DNA of 64,000 nt from Streptacidiphilus albus JL83 (GCF_000744705.1 NZ_JQML01000001.1:3482017-3546016); one strand, 5' to 3'; counted from the first letter of the stretch, positions 14,813 through 23,005 are shown. The notes: generated by a model from the letters alone, not told the origin. Numbers and translations are program-made.

Positions 14813-15895
14813 ATGTTCCATTCCTCGCCGCTCTCTGACGTTCAATCAAGCGCTCCGATGCCCAGTCAGGCCCACACAGCCTCTCCCTCCTGGGTTGAAG
14901 AGTTCGCCGAGGCCCTACGCGGAGGCAGAGAGGACGCCGACGACCGATGGCGCACCTGGGCGCGAAGGCTTCTCGGCGGTGACTGGCTCAGCCCGGCGCT
15001 TCTCGCCCAGCTCTGGGCGGCGGTCGTGGCATTCGACGAGACGCTCGCTGGACACCTGGCGAGCCCCGTGCCGGTGCCGGACAGCACAGTGATTCTGTCG
15101 GGCAGCGGCAAGGAGACGTTCAAGACATTCAACGTGTCCACCGCCGCCGGCCTCCTGGCTGCTGCCAGTGGTGTGAACGTCGTCAAGGGCACCTCCTCAT
15201 CTGTCTCGGCCGTCTCAGGCTCGTCCGACGTTCTGGCAGTTCTCGGCCTCCCCACCCTGACGGAGCCTGCCCGGATCCCGGAGTTCGTCACCACCTACGG
15301 CATCGCCTTCATCGACTACGCCGTCTTCTGCCCGCGCTACGCGGCCCGCTACGACGGCCGGTTCGACTTCCTCAGCCCCATGAGCTTCGTCATGCCGACA
15401 GCGACCCTGGCCGTCTCCGCCGACGCTTTCCTGCACGGGCTGGCCCACGACGACGTCGAAACGGCGGCACAGAGTATCCATGCCGCGCGCCCGGACATCG
15501 CGCGCGGTCGGGTAGTCACGACGCGCATAGGGCCCGGCCAGCGGATCGACGAGCTCGCCCCCTTCGGGTGCAGCGACAGTGCGGTCCTGCAGCACGGCGC
15601 CGTCCGGCTCCTGCGCCACCAGGACGACAGGCTCTCGGGCCCCTGGAAGCGCGTTGTGCGGCACAGGGACGATCACGCGTCCAATGGGGCGGCCCTGATC
15701 GAGTCCCTCCATCCGGACGGCAACCCGGCTCTCACCGAGATCGTCGAGCTCAACGCCGCAGCAGTTCTGTCGACGGCGCACAGTGCGGTCGGCGGCGACG
15801 AAGCCCTGCATCTGGTCCGAGAGGCCCGTCTCGACGGCCGCGCCCAGCGCCTCCTCACCCGCCTTCGCTTCGCCTCCCCGAAGGGAACCCGATGA
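14813..15895 (+). CDS. TrpD-like phosphoribosyltransferase with altered acceptor site
   Basis: The 360-residue protein is homologous to anthranilate phosphoribosyltransferase (glycosyltransferase family 3): ILSGSGKETFKTFNVSTAA (94-112) replaces the GTGGD...TFNISTA loop, SVSAVSGSSDVLAVLG (130-145) matches the SVSSKSGSADVLEALG helix, and VELNAAAVL matches the C-terminal NAAA motif. IDEL at 245-248 keeps the Asp-Glu pair that binds Mg-PRPP. The anthranilate-contacting KHGNR is replaced by KGTSS, and the FAPxxHPA loop is not conserved, so PRPP use is likely but the acceptor is probably not anthranilate. Start supported by GGAGG. The stop overlaps the next start (ATGA). Confidence 0.78.
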   Translation: MFHSSPLSDVQSSAPMPSQAHTASPSWVEEFAEALRGGREDADDRWRTWARRLLGGDWLSPALLAQLWAAVVAFDETLAGHLASPVPVPDSTVILSGSGKETFKTFNVSTAAGLLAAASGVNVVKGTSSSVSAVSGSSDVLAVLGLPTLTEPARIPEFVTTYGIAFIDYAVFCPRYAARYDGRFDFLSPMSFVMPTATLAVSADAFLHGLAHDDVETAAQSIHAARPDIARGRVVTTRIGPGQRIDELAPFGCSDSAVLQHGAVRLLRHQDDRLSGPWKRVVRHRDDHASNGAALIESLHPDGNPALTEIVELNAAAVLSTAHSAVGGDEALHLVREARLDGRAQRLLTRLRFASPKGTR

Positions 15896-16893
15896 CAGCG
15901 CAGCCCCTGCCCGTCGCCGATACATGGGTCGTCAAGGCCCTGGGCCCGCTGGCGCGCCGGTTCACCCACCACGACCGGCTCCAGGACGTGCTGCCGCTTG
16001 ACATCGACAGGCCGCTGGCCGTCGTCACCGGCTTCGGACCCACCAACGCCCCTACCGCAGGCACGCTGTCCGTGATGCTCGGAGTCATCGAGCTGCAGCG
16101 GCACCTCCAGGTACCGATGACCGTGGTCATCTCCGAGCTCGGCGCCTGGAACTCCCGCAATGTGCCGTGGAGCCAGCTCACCGAAGTGCGCGACCAGATG
16201 TTCGCCTTTATGCGGGCGATCGGCCTCGACTCGTCGGCGGGGTTCGCCCCGGTCCAGCTCCGGTCCCATATCGACCACGCCAACCTGGTGCGCTGTGGCC
16301 GGATCGCTCGGTTCCTCAGCCGCCAGGACTTCCTCGACCACCACGAGGATCTGGTCGATCTCTACCAGGACCACGGCCTGCTGGGCAGCGAGGTCGGCCT
16401 TACCGTCGATGCGCTGTACACCGTTGCCGACATCCTCGGCCCAGCCGAGGAGGGCGCGGCCCGGGTACTCATGCTCTCCGGTCTGGAGGAGAGCTACTTC
16501 ACCGAGCTCTCCCGCCTCGTCCTGCAACGGCAGTGCGAGGCCGGCGAGCTCAGCCTGGGCTGGCGGTTAGACCTGGGCGCCTTGTACTTCAGGGTCCTGG
16601 AGGGGCTCGGCGGGTACCCGAAGATGTCGAAGAGCATCCCGGCCTCAGGCATCCACCTCGGCATGCGCGACGGCGAGATCACCGCGCGCGTCCTTGTCGG
16701 GGACGAGGCCAGCCAGCGTCCTCTGCTCTCGGCGATCGAACTGAGCAGCGGCTGGACGATGTCCGAGATCGACCAGGCCCGCGCTGCCTACCGGCGCAAG
16801 TTCCAAGAGCCAGTCGGCTGGGACCTGACCAAGCGTCGCTTTGCGGAGACCTTCACGACATACGCCAAGATCTGGCGGGAGTGCGGCCGGTGA
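15892..16893 (+). CDS. Tryptophanyl-tRNA synthetase-like protein lacking the HIGH motif
   Basis: The 333-residue protein resembles the catalytic core of class Ic synthetases (TrpRS/TyrRS), nearest to the archaeal/eukaryotic style (GFGPTNAPTAGTLS, LMLSGLEESYFTELSR). KMSKS is intact (244-248), but the HIGH-equivalent is Thr-Ala-Gly-Thr (55-58), with both histidines lost, and the amino-acid pocket GxDQ is replaced by GLEE. The C-terminal anticodon-binding part is short. Hence it may activate another acid or ligate to a non-tRNA acceptor, or be inactive as a synthetase. It is coupled by 4-bp overlaps on both sides to the TrpD-like and Rossmann genes. Confidence 0.75.
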   Translation: MTAQPLPVADTWVVKALGPLARRFTHHDRLQDVLPLDIDRPLAVVTGFGPTNAPTAGTLSVMLGVIELQRHLQVPMTVVISELGAWNSRNVPWSQLTEVRDQMFAFMRAIGLDSSAGFAPVQLRSHIDHANLVRCGRIARFLSRQDFLDHHEDLVDLYQDHGLLGSEVGLTVDALYTVADILGPAEEGAARVLMLSGLEESYFTELSRLVLQRQCEAGELSLGWRLDLGALYFRVLEGLGGYPKMSKSIPASGIHLGMRDGEITARVLVGDEASQRPLLSAIELSSGWTMSEIDQARAAYRRKFQEPVGWDLTKRRFAETFTTYAKIWRECGR

Positions 16894-17816
16894 CCCATGA
16901 ACCGGCCTGCATCGTGCTCGGAGCCACAGGGCGACTCGGTCGATCCCTCCTCCCGAGGCTCCAAGCGCGCGGCTGCCACGTCATCGGCGTCTCCCGTACC
17001 CGGCCAAGCGAAACCGCTGAGCGCGGTTCGGGCTGGGTGTGCGCCGATCTCACGGAGAGCAGCCGGTGGCCGCAGGTTCACGGCTTGCTCCGGCAGCTGC
17101 TCGGCCACCAGGAGGAGGTGGTGATCATCGACCTGGTGCTCGATCGCGTCAGTGTCACCTCCATGCGCCAGTCGATCACTGCCGCCACCCGCTTCGTGGT
17201 GCGCACTCGGCAACTGCTCACCGACGAAGGACTCGCGGTGAGAGTCCTCGCCGCCAGCACTACGGCCGTGCTGGCACCGCGCGGCCTGAGGACTCCGTAC
17301 AGTGCCGCCAAGCGGAGGCAGGCATTCGCATACGCGCGGCTGGACGCCATTGACCTCGTGCTCCTGCCGCAGCTCGGCGATGTCGAGCCGATTACGAACT
17401 CACCTGGAGATGCCGGCTCTTCCGTCAGCGGGAGCTGTTCATACGAGGCGGCGGCCGGAGCACTGCACGAGATCAGTCTCGAACCCGCTCAGCGATCACT
17501 CTGGATCCTCGGCGCCGATGTCCCCCACCAATCAGCCTCGCCCGCCCCTGCTGACATACCCGGCGCAATCAGGAGCGCGGTGGCAGCGCGAACCGCCGGC
17601 AGGGACAGTCCCGCCGCGCACAGGCAGGCCAGCCATCAGCGTCTGGCCCTCCTGCCCGCGAGCGTCCGAGTCCGCGTCGACCACCACGGCGCCCCGGCCC
17701 AGCTTCTTCGCCCGTTCGAGAGGCGCCTGCGCATGCCGCGTGCCCGAACCGTCATCGCAGGCAACAAGCAGCCCGCACCTGATCCATCGGAGGTAAACCG
17801 TGCACACCGCCCCTGA
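16890..17816 (+). CDS. NAD(P)-binding Rossmann-fold protein (epimerase-like)
   Basis: The 308-residue protein begins with the dinucleotide loop GATGRLG (11-17) and a strand VIGVSRTRPSE typical of extended or atypical SDRs. A PYSAAKRR segment resembles the catalytic YxxxK motif, which would make it an active reductase, epimerase or dehydratase. The last 80 residues are Pro/Ala/Arg-rich and match nothing I recognise. The GTG start at 16890 overlaps the TrpRS-like stop (GTGA). The 3' end overlaps the FAD enzyme by 17 bp. Substrate unknown; context suggests modification of the product of the preceding two enzymes. Confidence 0.65.
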   Translation: MTHEPACIVLGATGRLGRSLLPRLQARGCHVIGVSRTRPSETAERGSGWVCADLTESSRWPQVHGLLRQLLGHQEEVVIIDLVLDRVSVTSMRQSITAATRFVVRTRQLLTDEGLAVRVLAASTTAVLAPRGLRTPYSAAKRRQAFAYARLDAIDLVLLPQLGDVEPITNSPGDAGSSVSGSCSYEAAAGALHEISLEPAQRSLWILGADVPHQSASPAPADIPGAIRSAVAARTAGRDSPAAHRQASHQRLALLPASVRVRVDHHGAPAQLLRPFERRLRMPRARTVIAGNKQPAPDPSEVNRAHRP

Positions 17817-18843
17817 GACCGTGGTCCTCGGCACCGGATTCGCCGGCCTCACGGCCGCGGTACGCCTGGCCGAGGACGGCTACCGCGTCCGCTGCCACGG
17901 CGACCGCGCCATGGGGGCCTCGCAGCGGAACTTCGGGCAACTCCACTCCGGCGCCGTCTACGCCCCCGTGCTCCCCGAGGTGGCCGCCGCGTGCTGGCAG
18001 CACCGGACGAGGTGGTTCGGCCTGCTCGGATCGGACATCCCGCGAACGTACGGCCTGGCGCTGTTCTCCGCTTACGACGAAGTCGAGCGGTACACGCAGG
18101 CGTGGTCAAACCTCGGCATTCCCGTACGCCCTTTGTCCGCCGGGAAGTTGGATTGCTTCGGTGTCGGCCCATGTCCCGCCCCGGAAGCTGCCTTCGCCCT
18201 GCCCGACGTCTCGGTCGACGTCAGCGCCCTGCACGCCAGGACCGCGACGCACGCGGCGGACCTCGGCGTGGCCTTGGCTCCGCCTGAATCGTGCGCTGTC
18301 GTGCGGTCCGGCGACGACGTCATCCTGTGGGGGCCATCTCTCGGCTACTACCGGCCAAGCACCCTCGTACTGGCAACTGGACACCATACCGCCCACCTGC
18401 TCGACCTACTCGGCCTCCAACATCCGCTCTCCATCAGCCGACTGCCGTACGGGGTCCTGGACAGAAGCGACCTGCGGCACCCGCTCACCTACTGGCTCGA
18501 CGGCGACCTGCTCGCACTCAGCCCGCAGCCGGACGGGCTCCACGTCGCCCTGCCCGGCCGCCCGACGGAACCCGTCGACGAAGCCAAGGAGCACTACCGC
18601 CTTGCGGCATCGCTCTCACAACGTTGGCCTGCACTCCCGGTCGAGAAGCTACGCCTCGCATGGGGGCAGGTCGCGGAACCGACGGGCAGCCGACCCGACC
18701 CGTCGGCGCTCGTGGTCGACCTCAGCAGTCCACCGCCCGGTTGGGGCCGGGCAGCCAACCTGATCGTCTGCCTGCCCGGCAAATGGACCACAGCCTGGCA
18801 CTCAGCCGACCAGGTCGCTCAAGCAGTTGGGGCAAGAGCCTGA
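17800..18843 (+). CDS. FAD-dependent oxidoreductase (DAO family)
   Basis: The 347-residue enzyme has an N-terminal FAD-binding loop VVLGTGFAGLTAAVRLAEDG (GxGxxG at 11-16) and the segment GASQRNFGQLHSGAVYAP, which resembles the flavin-contact region of DAO-family enzymes such as glycine/D-amino-acid oxidases, 2-hydroxyglutarate oxidase and TIGR03364 proteins. A C-terminal LIVCLPGKWTTAW replaces the usual GxGxxG-like end strand. Oxidation of an amine or 2-hydroxy acid is the expected chemistry. The start GTG 17800 has a near-perfect GGAGGT seven bases upstream. It closes the operon and converges with the TrpRS gene. Confidence 0.82.
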   Translation: MHTAPETVVLGTGFAGLTAAVRLAEDGYRVRCHGDRAMGASQRNFGQLHSGAVYAPVLPEVAAACWQHRTRWFGLLGSDIPRTYGLALFSAYDEVERYTQAWSNLGIPVRPLSAGKLDCFGVGPCPAPEAAFALPDVSVDVSALHARTATHAADLGVALAPPESCAVVRSGDDVILWGPSLGYYRPSTLVLATGHHTAHLLDLLGLQHPLSISRLPYGVLDRSDLRHPLTYWLDGDLLALSPQPDGLHVALPGRPTEPVDEAKEHYRLAASLSQRWPALPVEKLRLAWGQVAEPTGSRPDPSALVVDLSSPPPGWGRAANLIVCLPGKWTTAWHSADQVAQAVGARA

Positions 18844-18856
18844 CCGCCAGATGGGG

Positions 18857-19876
18857 TCAGTCGATCCCGATCACCTTGCGCACCTGCTGAAGCACGGGCT
18901 GGGCCCGCCGGCGGGCCTTGGCCGCGCCGATGGCCAGCAGCTCCTCAAGCTCGCTGCCTGGCCGCACAAGCGCCTCGTAGCGCTCGCGCATCGGCCCCAG
19001 CTCCTCTGCCAGAACAGTGTGGAGCTCGCTCTTCAGATCGCCCCAGCCCATCCCGCCGGCCTCCAGGCGCGCGCGAACCTCGGCTGCCTTCTCGGGGTTG
19101 GCGAAGTGGGAGAGCAGCTGGAATACCGAGGAGGCGTCAGGATCCTTCGGCGCCTCTACCGGTGTGCTGTCGGTGGGAATGCGCCGTACGATCTTCTTGA
19201 TCTCGGCCTCGGTGGCGAACAGCGGGATCGTGTTGCCGTAGGACTTGCTCATCTTGCGTCCGTCGGTGCCCGGCAGGGAGCGACCGCTGTCCTCGGTGGG
19301 AATGACAGCCTTGGGGATCTTCAGTCGGAAGCTGTCGCCGTACACCGCGTTGAACGCTCCGGCGATGTCGGCCGCGTACTCGACGTGCTGCAACTGGTCC
19401 TTGCCGACTGGCACGAGGTCGGCCTCCATGATGAGGATGTCGACGGCCATCAGTACGGGGTAGTTGAACAGCCCCATGTTGACCCCGGCGTCGAGATCCT
19501 CAACACCGGCCTCTCGGTTCCGGTCCCGCGCGGCCTTGTAGGCGTGCGCCCGGTTCATCAGCCCCTTGGCGCTGAAGCACGAGAGGACCCAGTGCAGCTC
19601 GAAAATCTCGGGCACGTCCGACTGGCGGTAGAAGATCGTGCGTTCCGGGTCCAGTCCCGCAGCCAGCCAGGTGGCCGCGACCGACCGGGTCCATCGACCG
19701 AGCAGCTCCGGATCACGCACCGACGTCATCGCGTGGTAGTCGGCGATGAAGTAGATGGACTCGGCTCCGCCCGCCAGCTCCAAGGCCGGCTTGATGGCTC
19801 CGATGAAGTTGCCGAGGTGCGGCTCTCCAGTGGGCTTGATGCCGGTGAGCGACACCTTCGAATCAGCATTCACCAT
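18857..19876 (-). CDS. trpS: Tryptophanyl-tRNA synthetase
   Basis: The 339-residue enzyme is complete: GIKPTGEPHLGNFIGA with the HIGH-like HLGN, YFIADYHAMT, VPVGKDQLQHVE (Trp/ATP pocket) and GRKMSKSYGN. It should charge tRNA-Trp. The class looks like the divergent bacterial TrpRS group rather than the most common type. Its place inside the island, next to a Trp-pathway-like operon, suggests a second, product-tolerant TrpRS such as those giving indolmycin resistance in Streptomyces, or a supplier of Trp-tRNA. No Trp-codon leader peptide or T-box is visible upstream on its strand. Whether another trpS exists elsewhere cannot be seen here. Confidence 0.92.
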   Translation of the reverse strand: MVNADSKVSLTGIKPTGEPHLGNFIGAIKPALELAGGAESIYFIADYHAMTSVRDPELLGRWTRSVAATWLAAGLDPERTIFYRQSDVPEIFELHWVLSCFSAKGLMNRAHAYKAARDRNREAGVEDLDAGVNMGLFNYPVLMAVDILIMEADLVPVGKDQLQHVEYAADIAGAFNAVYGDSFRLKIPKAVIPTEDSGRSLPGTDGRKMSKSYGNTIPLFATEAEIKKIVRRIPTDSTPVEAPKDPDASSVFQLLSHFANPEKAAEVRARLEAGGMGWGDLKSELHTVLAEELGPMRERYEALVRPGSELEELLAIGAAKARRRAQPVLQQVRKVIGID

Positions 19877-20410
19877 GCACGAAGCCTATCGACGGAAACA
19901 GGAGGAAGCTGGTGATTCGGCACGGCTGTCAATGGCCGTGCCCCACCTGGCCGCCTACGGGGACTTCACGGCCGTTGACAGCCGACTGGAAATCCTGCCG
20001 CGCCACGACCTGCGGACTCACCTGACGACCGGGGCTTTGAAACGCGCCTGCTCCCCGACCTGTGAAGGGGTCGAGGAGCGGGGCGGAAGCTGGTTCTGGT
20101 GGCCATTGTCGTGCACGAGGTGTATGTCGGCACAGTCGTTGCCGGGCGGAGTCGAACTTTGTGCCCGCTGGCTGTTGGTGGAGGGTGTTCGGGGGTCATC
20201 GCTTGGGACCGGGGTGCGGGGCGTGCCGAGGTTGCCGTGCGATGCCGGGTGTCTGTGGAATGGCGCTGTACCGCTGGCTGGTGCGACTGGCGGCGGCCCG
20301 GGCGCGTTGGTGCTGTTGTTCGGCTTGCTGGTCGTGCAGTCGCCACAGGAGGAGGGCAGCGGGGTGCCCTCAATGTGCCCCGCAGCGGTCACTGCATAGC
20401 ATCTCTGCTG
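19877..20410. other. Non-coding right end of island
   Basis: There are 534 bases without a convincing gene. Open frames exist on both strands but have composition typical of shadow frames (Pro/Thr/Arg/Ser-rich on the minus strand). GTGCCC repeats at 20364-20369 and 20375-20380 mirror those near the left end in spacing and orientation. The promoter of trpS should be in about 19880-20000. It may contain the remains of a lost recombinase gene, but I cannot show this. Confidence 0.55.
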
Positions 20411-20441
20411 GTCAGAACAGTGTTTTCCAGTAGGACCAGAA
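20411..20441 (+). repeat. attR-like repeat overlapping the VKOR stop codon
   Basis: The sequence is a direct repeat of 10786-10815. It covers the last nine codons and stop of the VKOR gene. If the left copy is the original gene end, insertion changed the last residue from Val to Phe while restoring the reading frame, the usual strategy of integrases that target gene 3' ends. Confidence 0.7.
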
Positions 20442-21053
20442 GCGGATCAGCACCATGCCGCCGACGACCAGGTACCAGAGCAGCGGGCCGAACCAGTGGA
20501 GGGTGATCACGTCGTCGAGACCGCCGCGCCAGCGCTCGGGGAAGGGCAGCACCCGGTGCCGGAGGTTGTGCAGGGTGACGTACCAGAACATCGGAAAGAT
20601 GATCACCCAGACCACCATGCAGTAGGGGCAGAGCGCCCCGATGCTGTAGAGCGACTGGCTGATCAACCAGCAGATCAGGCCCAGGCCGAAGGTCACGCCC
20701 AGCTGGAGCCCGGCCCAGTACCAGCGGCCGTAGCGGGCGCCGGCCAGCAGGCCCGTGCCGACGGCCAGCACCACCGCGAAGCCGGCGATGCCCATCAGCG
20801 GATTGGGGAAGCCGAAGACCGCCGCCTGCGGCTTGGTCATCACATTGCCGCAGCTGATGATCGGGTTGAGGCTGCAGCTGGGCACGTAGCCGGGGTCGGT
20901 GAACAGCTTGAAGCGCTCGTAGGTGAGGGTGAACGAGGCGAGGAAGCCCAGCGCCCCGGTGATCACCAGGAACCAGGTCATCGCCCGGCCCGCGCCGACC
21001 ACCCCCCGCCAGGAGCGGTCGGCGGCTGTGTCGAGATCCTGGTCAGCATCCAT
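20412..21053 (-). CDS. Vitamin K epoxide reductase (VKOR) family protein
   Basis: The 213-residue membrane protein has four to five helices, a loop cysteine pair Cys60/Cys68 (CSLNPIISC) and the active-site CPYC (142-145). Bacterial VKOR homologues reoxidise a DsbA-like partner and pass electrons to quinone, so it supports disulfide formation in secreted proteins. The long tail after the last CXXC includes two further helices. Its final codons form one side of the island attachment site, so the current C-terminus (YWKTLF) is probably supplied by the element. Confidence 0.92.
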   Translation of the reverse strand: MDADQDLDTAADRSWRGVVGAGRAMTWFLVITGALGFLASFTLTYERFKLFTDPGYVPSCSLNPIISCGNVMTKPQAAVFGFPNPLMGIAGFAVVLAVGTGLLAGARYGRWYWAGLQLGVTFGLGLICWLISQSLYSIGALCPYCMVVWVIIFPMFWYVTLHNLRHRVLPFPERWRGGLDDVITLHWFGPLLWYLVVGGMVLIRFWSYWKTLF

Positions 21054-21100
21054 GCTGACCAGGATCCCGTACCCGCGCGTCAGGCGCAGATAAGCGAACC

Positions 21101-21730
21101 TCAGGCGTTGGGGACGGTCTCGTAGCGGGGGGTCAGCTCGGCCATCTGCCGGAGGGCGTCCTTGCGGTCGCGCTTGGACAGCCGGTCGATGTAGAGGTAG
21201 CCGTTGAGGTGGTCGGTCTCGTGCTGGAGGCAGCGGGCGAAGAAACCGGTGCCCTCGACCACGATGTCCTGGCCCGCCGCGTCCTGGCCGCGCACCACCG
21301 CGTACTCCGGGCGGGCGAGGTCGGCGTAGGCGCCGGGGACCGAGAGGCAGCCCTCGGGCGACTCGTCCAGGGTCCGCTGCGCCGGGTCTAGGTCGTCCAG
21401 CACCGGGTTCACCACCACGCCGATGTGGCGCACCCCGTCGTCGTCCGGGCAGTCGTAGACGAAGACCCGGCGGCCGTCACCGATCTGGTTGGCGGCCAGG
21501 CCGACGCCCTCGGCCGCGTACATGCTCACGAAGAGGTCGTCGACCAGCGCGGACAGCTCCTCGTCGAACACCGTGACCGTCGCGCACGGGCGGTGCAGCA
21601 CGGGGTTGCCGACGACCGTGATCGGACGGAAGGTCCCCTTGGTCGGGTCGTGCTCCTCGCCCACGACCCGTCCCGGAGCCTGCTCCCCGGCCTGCTCCAC
21701 GATCTCTTCCTCGACCTGCTGTTCCGACAT
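21101..21730 (-). CDS. def: Peptide deformylase
   Basis: The 209-residue enzyme carries the three signature motifs: [18 protein letters not shown] (Cys metal ligand) and QHETDHLNG (HEXXH). It removes the N-formyl group from nascent proteins. The N-terminus has an acidic, Gln/Glu-rich extension before [12 protein letters not shown], as in one of the several Streptomyces deformylases. ATG 21730 is preferred; a GTG at 21760 would add ten residues and cannot be excluded. It lies 47 bp upstream of VKOR and 63 bp downstream of the TPR gene on the same strand. Confidence 0.95.
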   Translation of the reverse strand: MSEQQVEEEIVEQAGEQAPGRVVGEEHDPTKGTFRPITVVGNPVLHRPCATVTVFDEELSALVDDLFVSMYAAEGVGLAANQIGDGRRVFVYDCPDDDGVRHIGVVVNPVLDDLDPAQRTLDESPEGCLSVPGAYADLARPEYAVVRGQDAAGQDIVVEGTGFFARCLQHETDHLNGYLYIDRLSKRDRKDALRQMAELTPRYETVPNA

Positions 21731-21793
21731 GCCGCTGCCACTCGCCTTCAGTCCGTACACGGGTAAGCCACCAGGGTACGGGGAACGGCAGGG

Positions 21794-22777
21794 TCAGCAG
21801 ACTTCTTCCAGGTCGCGGTAGGCCCGACCCTTCGGGTTGGCCATCACCCAGCGGTCCAGCAGCGGCCCGACCAGGTCGGCGGGGGCGGCCATGCCGCACT
21901 CGCGTTCGGAGACCCACAGCGCGCCCGCGCTGCGGTGGCTCAGGTGGCCGAGCTGGCCGTCGTCGTGCGGATCGTGCTGCTCGCTGTGGCCGTCGTCGGC
22001 CGGCATCCGGCTCTCCGAGCAGTCGCGGCAGAGCAGCCGCACCGAGGAGGTCCAGTCCTCGGCCGCGTAGCCGGCCTCGGAGACCAGCCGCTCCAGCGCG
22101 TCCCGGTCGCCCTCGGTCTCGGCCTGGAGCAGCACCACGTAGGTCGGCACCGGCGAGGGCGCCCACAGCTCGATCTCGTCGAAGACCGGGTAGGCGACGC
22201 CCTCCGCGACCCGCTCGCCGTGCGGGGTGCCGTCGTGCAGCACCACCTCGCCCCAGCGGCGGCCGGAGGACGGCAGCGGGATCGACAGCACCTCGACCCG
22301 GGCCGGGTCCAGCCGACGGCCCCAGACCACCTCGGACTCGCCCTCCGGCGAGAGCCGGACCGGGGTGGTCCCGAAGTCCAGGCTGACCGGGCCCTCGCCC
22401 TGGCCCAGCCGCAGCCCGTAGGCCTGCCAGGAGCGCCGGGCCAGGGCCCAGTCCTGCAGCGCGGTCGCCGCGATGCCCAGGTTCCACCAGTCGGGGGCGC
22501 CGGGATTGCGGTCGAGCAGGGCCACGGCGCGCAGCCCCGCCGCGCGGGCCTGCTCCCAGTCCCGGCGGAACTTGTGCAGCAACGCCAGGTTGAACCAGGA
22601 GTCGGACAGCCAGGGCTCCAGGTCCGCGGCGCGGACCAGCAGCGCCCCGGCGTCCTCCAGGCGTCCGCTCCCGATGAGCGTGAAGGCCCGGTCGGTCGTC
22701 TGCCGCCAGCTGGCGGACGGCCGTTGCCGTGCCCGATTGAAGATCTTCACCTCGGCCTGCCACTCGTCCGATTCCAC
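21794..22777 (-). CDS. Tetratricopeptide-repeat protein
   Basis: The 327-residue cytoplasmic protein has TPR-like helices in residues 25-130 (AFTLIGSGRLEDAGALLVRA, WFNLALLHKFRRDWEQARAAG, WWNLGIAATALQDWALARRSW). The rest is a mixed alpha/beta domain with LLCRDCSES and an acidic His-rich loop (HSEQHDPHDDGQ), then WVSERECGMAAP. It is a conserved actinobacterial hypothetical in my judgement; no catalytic motif is visible. A role as a scaffold or stress-related adaptor is possible. It precedes the deformylase and may share its transcript. Confidence 0.75.
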   Translation of the reverse strand: MESDEWQAEVKIFNRARQRPSASWRQTTDRAFTLIGSGRLEDAGALLVRAADLEPWLSDSWFNLALLHKFRRDWEQARAAGLRAVALLDRNPGAPDWWNLGIAATALQDWALARRSWQAYGLRLGQGEGPVSLDFGTTPVRLSPEGESEVVWGRRLDPARVEVLSIPLPSSGRRWGEVVLHDGTPHGERVAEGVAYPVFDEIELWAPSPVPTYVVLLQAETEGDRDALERLVSEAGYAAEDWTSSVRLLCRDCSESRMPADDGHSEQHDPHDDGQLGHLSHRSAGALWVSERECGMAAPADLVGPLLDRWVMANPKGRAYRDLEEVC

Positions 22778-22978
22778 CCGGTGGTCCGGGCTTGCCCGCA
22801 GTGGTGCTGTGCGATGTGCGCCTCCGAGAGCACGCTACGTCCCCGTGCCCCCCGACGCCACGCACAGCCTCGCGTCCTGCCGTCCCCTTGCGCTTCCAAC
22901 GACTCCATGCCCGCCAGGCGGGCTGCCACACGCGACACCCGCTTCGGGCTCGTTCCCCTCCGCATCCAACCATGGCAC

Positions 22979-23005
22979 GGCCCCGGGGCTCGACACCCCG
23001 GGGCC
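22979..23005 (-). terminator. Hairpin terminator after sigR-rsrA
   Basis: A perfect 10-bp stem GGCCCCGGGG (22979-22988) and CCCCGGGGCC (22996-23005) with a 7-base loop lies 65 bp past the rsrA stop, in the gap before the TPR gene. It separates the sigR-rsrA unit from the downstream genes. There is no T tract. Confidence 0.75.

Larger units (their letters stand above)
10786..20441. mobile_element. Integrated genomic island (about 9.65 kb) at the 3' end of the VKOR gene
   Basis: The island is bounded by att-like direct repeats: 30 bp at 10786-10815 and 31 bp at 20411-20441, identical at 27 of 30 aligned positions with one gap. The right copy is the 3' end of the VKOR gene (Phe-Trp-Ser-Tyr-Trp-Lys-Thr-Leu-Phe, stop); the left copy still reads Tyr-Trp-Lys-Thr-Leu-Val, stop, as a displaced gene end. 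Just inside each end lies a pair of GTGCCC motifs 11 bp apart. Codon usage inside is visibly richer in A/T at third positions than either flank. I find no integrase, excisionase or transfer gene, so this is either a decayed or a trans-mobilised element. Confidence 0.75.

Noticed and set aside
20091..20105. Trp-rich run (Trp-Phe-Trp-Trp-Pro) on the plus strand upstream of trpS, as in a leader peptide
   Set aside because: It is on the strand opposite to trpS and the frame runs on for about 100 codons without a stop, so it cannot be an attenuation leader for that gene.
19877..20411. T-box or tRNA-like element upstream of trpS (TTCGACTCC on the minus strand near 20150)
   Set aside because: The expected T-stem pairing fails, there is no AGGGUGGNACCGCG-like T-box sequence, and no clover-leaf forms.
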